Under the pieces are notes generated by a model. The model searched no databases, was not told the origin of the DNA, and saw only the letters and a list, made by a program, of their open reading frames with translations. Positions 6,689 to 10,235 of a stretch of 10,235 nucleotides of DNA are shown piece by piece. Where the stretch lies: the NCBI GenBank assembly GCA_964629825.1, contig CAZVUW010000108.1, positions 1 through 10,235 of the forward strand, written 5' to 3'. This DNA is from CAZVUW01 sp964629825 (GTDB taxonomy: Bacteria; Actinomycetota; Nitriliruptoria; Euzebyales; Egibacteraceae). Numbering within the stretch: the stretch's first letter is position 1; every line of letters starts with the position of its first letter. The position numbers were made by a program, and so were the translations under genes.

Positions 6689-7231
6689 CTAGGCGCCGGC
6701 CGCCTTGCCGGCCTTGCGACGGACGTGCTCGTTCTCGTAGCGGATGCCCTTGCCCTTGTACGGCTCGGGCTTGCGCACGGCGCGGATGTTGGCCGCGATC
6801 TGACCGACGGCCTGCTTGTCGACGCCGCGGATCTCGATCTTGGTCGGCGACGGCACGGCGAACTCGATGCCCTCGGGGGCGTCGATGTCGACCGGGTGGC
6901 TGTAGCCGACCTGGAGGGTGATGCCCTTGGACCCGCGCGCGGTCGCGCGGTACCCGACGCCGACGATCTCCAGGTTGCGCTGGAAGCCCTCGGTGACGCC
7001 CGTGACCATGTTCGCGATCAGGGAGCGCATCAGGCCGTGCAGCGAGCGGTGCTCCCGCTCGTCATCAACGCGGGTGACGGTGACCGTGCCGTCGTCGACG
7101 GAGACGGTGATGCCGGAGGGCACCTCCTGGCTCAGCGTGCCCTTCGGCCCCTTGACCGTCAGGACGCCGTCGGCCAGCGAGACGTCGACCCCGGAGGGGA
7201 TCGTGACGGGTTCCTTGCCGATGCGACTCAT
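6689..7231 (-). CDS. rplF: 50S ribosomal protein L6
   Basis: L6 lies near the sarcin-ricin loop and the factor-binding site of the large subunit. The product has 180 residues, the family norm. The two repeated L6 domains are visible: the first begins MSRIGKEPVTIPSGVDVSL and contains VKGPKGTLSQEVP; the second runs from about residue 83 and ends with the signature EPYKGKGIRYENEHVRRKAGKAAGA. ATG at 7231 follows AGGAGGAG at a normal distance. Upstream, rpsH ends 54 bases away. No oddities. Confidence 0.98.
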   Translation of the reverse strand: MSRIGKEPVTIPSGVDVSLADGVLTVKGPKGTLSQEVPSGITVSVDDGTVTVTRVDDEREHRSLHGLMRSLIANMVTGVTEGFQRNLEIVGVGYRATARGSKGITLQVGYSHPVDIDAPEGIEFAVPSPTKIEIRGVDKQAVGQIAANIRAVRKPEPYKGKGIRYENEHVRRKAGKAAGA

Positions 7232-7285
7232 CTTTGTGAACTCCTCCTGTGCCGCACACCTGCGCGCGCGGCGACCGGGTGCCGG

Positions 7286-7684
7286 TTACCAGACGTAGGC
7301 GAGAACCTCGCCGCCGACCCCGGCCCTGCGGGCCTCCCGATCGGTCATGAGCCCCTGGGAGGTCGAGATGATGGCGATGCCGAGGCCGCCGAGGACCCGC
7401 GGCACCTCGTCGCGCTTGGCGTAGACGCGCAGACCCGGCTTGGACACGCGTCGGATCCCGGTGAGGGCACGCTCGCGCGTCGGCGAGTACTTGAGCGCCA
7501 TGCGCAGGGTCGCCTGGGGCTTGGTCGGCTCGACCAGGTAGTCGCGGATGTAGCCCTCGCGCTTGAGGATGTCCGCGATGGCGGCCTTCAGCTTGGACGA
7601 GGGCATGGCCAGCTCGTCCTTGTAGGCCGCATTGGCGTTGCGGACACGCGTGAGCATGTCGGCAACAGGATCGGTCATCGTCAT
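7286..7684 (-). CDS. rpsH: 30S ribosomal protein S8
   Basis: S8 is a primary binder of the central domain of 16S rRNA and, in E. coli, the translational repressor of the spc operon. The chosen product has 132 residues with the actinobacterial-style start MTMTDPVADMLTRVRNAN and the conserved end STSQGLMTDREARRAGVGGEVLAYVW. Three starts are possible: GTG at 7696 overlaps the GGAGGAG site and is rejected; ATG at 7684 lies 11-13 bases from it and is chosen; ATG at 7678 is further away. It is separated from rpsN by 187 bases containing hairpin copy A, which is unusual for this normally tight pair. Confidence 0.96.
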   Translation of the reverse strand: MTMTDPVADMLTRVRNANAAYKDELAMPSSKLKAAIADILKREGYIRDYLVEPTKPQATLRMALKYSPTRERALTGIRRVSKPGLRVYAKRDEVPRVLGGLGIAIISTSQGLMTDREARRAGVGGEVLAYVW

Positions 7685-7695
7685 CTGCTGCTTCA

Positions 7696-7702
7696 CTCCT
7701 CC
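7696..7702 (-). promoter_or_regulatory. Strong Shine-Dalgarno site of rpsH
   Basis: The message strand reads GGAGGAG. It favours ATG at 7684 as the rpsH start and excludes GTG at 7696, which touches the site itself. The loop of hairpin copy A upstream carries CCTCC, its complement. Confidence 0.65.
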
Positions 7703-7781
7703 GGGGTTACCAGGACCTGCCCGGCACTTCCCTTAATGGGTTTTCTGGTCTGAGTGTGTAGGCGGGCGAGCCGCAGGAAGA

Positions 7782-7845
7782 GGGGTCGCCTGTGGTGGAG
7801 GCGACGTAAGAGGGGGTTCTGCGAGCCGAAAGCACAGGCGACCCC
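7782..7845 (-). repeat. Intergenic hairpin element with conserved loop, copy A (rpsN-rpsH gap)
   Basis: Plus-strand arms GGGGTCGCCTGTG (7782-7794) and CACAGGCGACCCC (7833-7845) are perfect 13-bp complements around a 38-base loop. The 44 bases from 7792 to 7835 match 39 of 44 bases of copy B (9444-9487), in the same orientation relative to the genes. The identical loop blocks are GTGGTGGAGGCGA, TAAGAGGGGGTT and TGCGAGCCG. Four arm positions differ from copy B and all four are compensated on the other arm. GGTCCCC follows at 7866-7872 and touches the rpsN stop codon. The remaining parts of this gap (7703-7781 and 7846-7865) show no gene or clear promoter. Confidence 0.85.
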
Positions 7846-7871
7846 GGCAACAACCAAGGACCCCCGGTCCC

Positions 7872-8057
7872 CTACCACGAAGCCTTGCGAACCCCCGGCA
7901 GCTCCCCGGCGTGCGCGAGCTCGCGGAAGCAGACCCGGCACAGCATGAACTTGCGGTAGACCGAGCGCGGGCGCCCGCAGCGGTTGCAGCGCGTGTAGGC
8001 CTGCACCTTGAAGCGCGGCTTGCGCTTCGCCTTGGCGATCATGGACTTCTTGGCCAT
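7872..8057 (-). CDS. rpsN: 30S ribosomal protein S14, zinc-binding type
   Basis: S14 is a late-assembling protein in the head of the small subunit. The 61-residue product is the short zinc form (often called rpsZ or type Z), with C24-x2-C27 and C40-x2-C43 forming a zinc ribbon and the conserved end CRVCFRELAHAGELPGVRKASW. The long, cysteine-free S14 of other bacteria is about 100 residues. ATG at 8057 is 39 bases after the rplE stop, with a GAGAG-like site upstream. After its stop the message immediately reads GGGGACCG and then hairpin copy A. Place in the order L5-S14-S8 is standard. Confidence 0.98.
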   Translation of the reverse strand: MAKKSMIAKAKRKPRFKVQAYTRCNRCGRPRSVYRKFMLCRVCFRELAHAGELPGVRKASW

Positions 8058-8096
8058 CTTGAACTCTCGCTTATCGAGCGGTCTGCTGCGCCCGGG

Positions 8097-8669
8097 TTAG
8101 GCGCTTGCGCCTTCCCCGGCGAAGGGGAAGCCGTAGGCGTTGAGCAGGGCCTTGCCGTGCTCGTCGTTGGTCGCGGTCGTGACGATGGTGATGTCCATGC
8201 CACGGACCCGGTCGATCTGGTCGTAGTCGATCTCAGGGAAGATCAGCTGCTCGGTCACGCCGAACGTGTAGTTGCCCCGGCCGTCGAGGCGCGACGGCAG
8301 GCCGCGGAAGTCGCGGATGCGCGGCAGCGCGACCGACAGCAGCCGGTCCAGGAAGTCCCACATCCGGTCGCCGCGCAGGGTGGCGCTGGCGCCGATGGGC
8401 ATCCCGGCGCGGAGCTTGAACTGGGCGATGGACTTGCGCGCCCGGTTCACGCGCGGGCGCTGGCCCGTGATGATCGCGAGGTCGCGCACCGCGCCCTCGA
8501 TCGCCTTGGCGTCGGCAACGGCGTCGCCGACGCCCATGTTGACGACGATCTTCACGAAGCGCGGCACCTGCATGACGTTCTCCAGCCCGAGCTGGGACTG
8601 GAGGGCCGCCCTGATCTCGTCGTTGTACCGCTGCTTCAGCCGCGGCACGTAGGTTTCGGTGGTCGTCAT
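8097..8669 (-). CDS. rplE: 50S ribosomal protein L5
   Basis: L5 binds 5S rRNA and forms bridges with S13 in the head of the small subunit. The product has 190 residues. Typical segments are PRLKQRYNDEI near the start, VPRFVKIVVNMGVGDAV (about 35-51), TGQRPRVNRARKSIAQFKLRAG, the RDFRGLP stretch near the middle and GVTEQLIFPEIDYDQID, VRGMDITIVTTA towards the end. ATG at 8669 is preceded by AGGAG with about 7 bases of spacing. It lies 38 bases after the rplX stop. No unusual feature. Confidence 0.98.
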   Translation of the reverse strand: MTTTETYVPRLKQRYNDEIRAALQSQLGLENVMQVPRFVKIVVNMGVGDAVADAKAIEGAVRDLAIITGQRPRVNRARKSIAQFKLRAGMPIGASATLRGDRMWDFLDRLLSVALPRIRDFRGLPSRLDGRGNYTFGVTEQLIFPEIDYDQIDRVRGMDITIVTTATNDEHGKALLNAYGFPFAGEGASA

Positions 8670-8707
8670 CGTCTACTCCTGATGGCGCTTCGCCGTTGGG
8701 CGCGGCG

Positions 8708-9025
8708 CTAGAACTCGGCCTCGCACTTGCGGCAGTAGCGGGCCTTCTGATCGCCGATCACCTTGAAGCCCACGCGCGTCGGCAGGTCGCACTTGGGGCA
8801 CACCGGCATGACGTTGCTGAGCGGAAGGGGCATCTCCTCGTGGATGATCCCGCCCTCGCGCGCGCCCTGGTTGGTCATCTGCACGCGCCGGTGCTTGGTC
8901 GCGATGTTGACACCCTCGACGAAGACCTTGTCGCGGGCAGGGTAGACGCGGACGACGCGCCCCTCCTTGCCCTTGTCCTTGCCGGAGATGACCTTGACGG
9001 TGTCGTTGCGCTTGACGCGCTGCAT
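8708..9025 (-). CDS. rplX: 50S ribosomal protein L24 with a C-terminal zinc-type motif
   Basis: L24 is an early assembly protein of the large subunit near the exit tunnel. The product has 105 residues. The KOW motif is at the start (KRNDTVKVISGKDKGKEGRV, about 5-24), followed by VFVEGVNIATKH and the GGIIHEEMPLPLSNV segment. The C-terminal part has C76-x2-C79 and C98-x2-C101, a likely zinc ribbon found in a subset of bacterial L24. Its ATG directly follows the rplN stop with no intervening base (TAGATG), so it is probably translationally coupled to L14. Confidence 0.97.
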   Translation of the reverse strand: MQRVKRNDTVKVISGKDKGKEGRVVRVYPARDKVFVEGVNIATKHRRVQMTNQGAREGGIIHEEMPLPLSNVMPVCPKCDLPTRVGFKVIGDQKARYCRKCEAEF

Positions 9026-9394
9026 CTAGAGCACCTCCGGTGCAAGCGAGACGATCTTCATGAAGCGCCGGTCGCGCAGCTCGCGGCCCACCGGGCCGAA
9101 GATGCGAGTCCCGCGCGGGTTGCGCTGCTCGTTGATGAGCACGCAGGCGTTGTCGTCGAAGCGGATGTAGGTGCCGTCGGGGCGCCGGCGCTCCTTGCGC
9201 GTGCGCACGACGACCGCCTTGACGACGTCACCCTTCTTGACGTTGGACGCCGGGATGGCGTTCTTCACCGTGCCGACGATGATGTCGCCGACAGAGGCGT
9301 AGCGCCGGCCGGAGCCGCCGAGCACCCGGATGCACAGAACCTCACGAGCGCCGGTGTTGTCGGCAACCCGCAGCCTGGTCTCCTGCTGAATCAT
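9026..9394 (-). CDS. rplN: 50S ribosomal protein L14
   Basis: L14 is at the subunit interface, contacts 16S rRNA in bridges and is the docking site of the silencing factor RsfS. The product has 122 residues, the usual length, and is highly conserved throughout: MIQQETRLRVADNTGAREV, then SVGDIIVGTVKNAIP, KKGDVVKAVVVRTRKE, DDNACVLIN and the end GPVGRELRDRRFMKIVSLAPEVL. The ATG at 9394 has a weak GAAGGA-like site upstream. Unlike the usual tight S17-L14 junction, 122 bases separate it from rpsQ, and these hold hairpin copy B, ending 34 bases before the ATG. Confidence 0.98.
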   Translation of the reverse strand: MIQQETRLRVADNTGAREVLCIRVLGGSGRRYASVGDIIVGTVKNAIPASNVKKGDVVKAVVVRTRKERRRPDGTYIRFDDNACVLINEQRNPRGTRIFGPVGRELRDRRFMKIVSLAPEVL

Positions 9395-9428
9395 CGGTCT
9401 TCGTCCTTCAGGATCTTCGCGTAGGTGG

Positions 9429-9502
9429 GCCCTGGGGCCATCCGTGGTGGAGGCGAGCTAAGAGGGGGTTGTGCGAGCCGGAACCACGGATGGCCCCGGG
9501 GC
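9429..9502 (-). repeat. Intergenic hairpin element with conserved loop, copy B (rpsQ-rplN gap)
   Basis: Plus-strand arms GGGGCCATCCGTGG (9434-9447) and CCACGGATGGCCCC (9484-9497) pair perfectly over 14 bp around a 36-base loop. After one non-pair (9433/9498), four further pairs extend the stem to 9429 and 9502. The loop shares the three identical blocks of copy A. GGTCCCC follows at 9505-9511, and the rpsQ stop lies at 9517-9519. No run of T follows the hairpin on the message strand, so it does not look like an ordinary intrinsic terminator, and essential genes continue downstream. The family is not recognised. Confidence 0.85.
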
Positions 9503-9516
9503 TCGGTCCCCTCTGC

Positions 9517-9789
9517 TTACTTGGCGCGCTCGATCACGTCGAGGACGCGCCAGCGCTTGGTCTTGGAGAGCGGCCGGGTCTCGACGATGCGGACGCGGTC
9601 GCCCACCTTGAGGTCGTTGCTCTCGTCGTGCACGTGGTAGCGCTCGGACCGGGTGATGATCTTGCGGTACAGCGGGTGCGTCGTGCGGCGCTCGACGGAC
9701 ACGACCACGGTCTTGTCCATCTTGTCGCTGACGACGGTGCCCTGCCGGACCTTGCGCTCGCCGCGCGGGGACTGGTCGACGGTGCTCAT
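9517..9789 (-). CDS. rpsQ: 30S ribosomal protein S17
   Basis: S17 is a primary 16S rRNA-binding protein with an OB fold. The product has 90 residues, normal for the family. After a short variable N-terminus (MSTVDQSPRGER) come RQGTVVSDKMDKTVVVSVE, HPLYRKIITRSERYHVHDE and the signature GDRVRIVETRPLSKTKRWRV at about 63-82. The ATG lies 3 bases after the rpmC stop, so coupling with L29 is likely. The stop is followed by GGGGACC and hairpin copy B. Confidence 0.98.
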   Translation of the reverse strand: MSTVDQSPRGERKVRQGTVVSDKMDKTVVVSVERRTTHPLYRKIITRSERYHVHDESNDLKVGDRVRIVETRPLSKTKRWRVLDVIERAK

Positions 9790-9792
9790 CTG

Positions 9793-10002
9793 CTATCCCT
9801 CCACCCGGGCCTTGCCGAGCTCGCGCTCCCGCTGGACCGTCAGGACGCGCGCGATCTGCTTGCGGACCTGCTTCAGCCGGGTCGGGTTGTCGAGCTGACC
9901 GGTGACGTTCTGGAAGCGGAGGTTGAACAGCTCCTCCTTGAACTGGTTGTACTTCTCGACCAGCTCGGCGTCGCTAAGGTCGCGGAGCTCGTTGGCTCGC
10001 AT
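9793..10002 (-). CDS. rpmC: 50S ribosomal protein L29
   Basis: L29 lies beside the exit tunnel of the large subunit and is part of the platform for trigger factor and SRP. The product has 69 residues if the ATG at 10002 is used (MRANELRDLSDAEL), which is the usual family N-terminus and lies 2 bases after the rplP stop, with GAGG about 10 bases upstream. A GTG at 10008 overlapping the rplP stop by 4 bases would add two residues and cannot be excluded. The two-helix hairpin and the signature LFNLRFQ..TGQLDNP..LKQVRKQIAR are clear. Confidence 0.96.
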   Translation of the reverse strand: MRANELRDLSDAELVEKYNQFKEELFNLRFQNVTGQLDNPTRLKQVRKQIARVLTVQRERELGKARVEG

Positions 10003-10004
10003 GC

Positions 10005-10235
10005 TCACTCACCCTCTCGCGTGACGAACCGGCACTTCACGGGGAGCTTGTGGGCGGCGCGCAGCATGGCCTCCCGCGCGACGTTCTCAGGCACTCCGGA
10101 CAGCTCGAACATGACGCGGCCGGGCTTGACGACGGCCACCCAACCCTCGGGCGAGCCCTTGCCGGAGCCCATGCGCGTCTCGGCCGGCTTCTTCGTGTAG
10201 GACTTGTGCGGGAAGATGTTGATCCACACCTTTCC
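10005..10235 (-). CDS. rplP: 50S ribosomal protein L16, C-terminal part
   Basis: L16 contacts the aminoacyl end of tRNA near the peptidyl-transferase centre and the 5S rRNA. The gene enters from the right edge; the last 76 residues are visible. They begin GKVWINIFPHKSYTKKPAE and contain the characteristic TRMGSGKGSPEGWVAVVKPG, FELSGVPENVAREAMLRAAHKLP and a short end. The motif that carries the conserved RMGxGKG loop is intact. Codon GTG at 10229 is an internal valine, not a start. The stop lies 2 bases before the rpmC ATG, in the usual L16-L29-S17 order. Confidence 0.97.
   Translation of the reverse strand, partial: GKVWINIFPHKSYTKKPAETRMGSGKGSPEGWVAVVKPGRVMFELSGVPENVAREAMLRAAHKLPVKCRFVTREGE

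Noticed and set aside
7685..7696. GTG at 7696 as the rpsH start
   Set aside because: It touches the GGAGGAG ribosome-binding site, leaving no usable spacing, and adds residues not typical of S8.
7703..7781. Internal promoter in the rpsN-rpsH gap (an AT-richer patch near 7731-7747)
   Set aside because: No acceptable -35/-10 pair with normal spacing was found; the patch alone is not enough.
7782..7845. Copy A as an integron attC site or CRISPR repeat
   Set aside because: There is no integrase, cassette, cas gene or regular array, and the conserved part is the loop and not the arm ends.
9429..9502. Copy B as an intrinsic transcription terminator
   Set aside because: No T-run on the message strand follows the stem, the 36-base loop is far too large and too conserved in sequence, and essential genes lie downstream.

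Overview
The window is a single minus-strand ribosomal-protein supercluster (S10/spc/alpha type), read here from its downstream end at base 1 to its upstream end at base 10235. In transcription order it holds rplP (partial), rpmC, rpsQ, rplN, rplX, rplE, rpsN, rpsH, rplF, rplR, rpsE, rpmD, rplO, secY, adk, map, rpmJ, rpsM, rpsK, rpsD and rpoA (partial). All 21 coding regions point the same way. The DNA is very GC-rich, and GTG and TTG starts are used. The short adenylate kinase without a zinc-type LID, the zinc-ribbon S14, the 'MTMTDP' start of S8 and the 'RHYEGFLK'-like end of SecY suggest a high-GC Gram-positive, i.e. Actinomycetota (perhaps a deep lineage such as Thermoleophilia). That placement is an inference from protein flavour, not from a search.

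Layout. Bases 9793-10235 end the S10-type block (L16, L29). From 9789 to 4779 the spc-type block encodes S17, L14, L24, L5, S14, S8, L6, L18, S5, L30 and L15, mostly tightly packed. Bases 4754-1978 hold the secretion/housekeeping trio secY-adk-map. From 1781 down lies the alpha-type block (L36, S13, S11, S4, RNA polymerase alpha). Together the genes supply both ribosomal subunits, the protein-export channel, nucleotide balance, N-terminal methionine removal and the polymerase assembly subunit, the usual growth-linked set. infA (IF-1), usually found between map and rpmJ, is not there.

Most gaps between genes are under 85 bases. The three long ones (rpsQ-rplN, rpsN-rpsH, map-rpmJ) share structure. 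Two contain a hairpin with a strongly conserved 36-38-base loop and 13-14-bp arms that differ by four compensated base pairs. The third holds what looks like a remnant of the same element. In all three the message-strand motif GGGGACC follows the upstream stop codon almost at once. This repeated element is the most interesting signal here, and I could not match it to a named family.

A 10-base N run at 3705-3714 cuts secY. The two sides of the gap both encode the same short stretch of SecY with different residues, so the scaffold join is suspect, and the left (1-3704) and right (3715-10235) parts may not come from the same genome. No tRNA, rRNA, CRISPR array, insertion sequence or convincing promoter was seen. 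No stretch above 300 bases lacks a gene.
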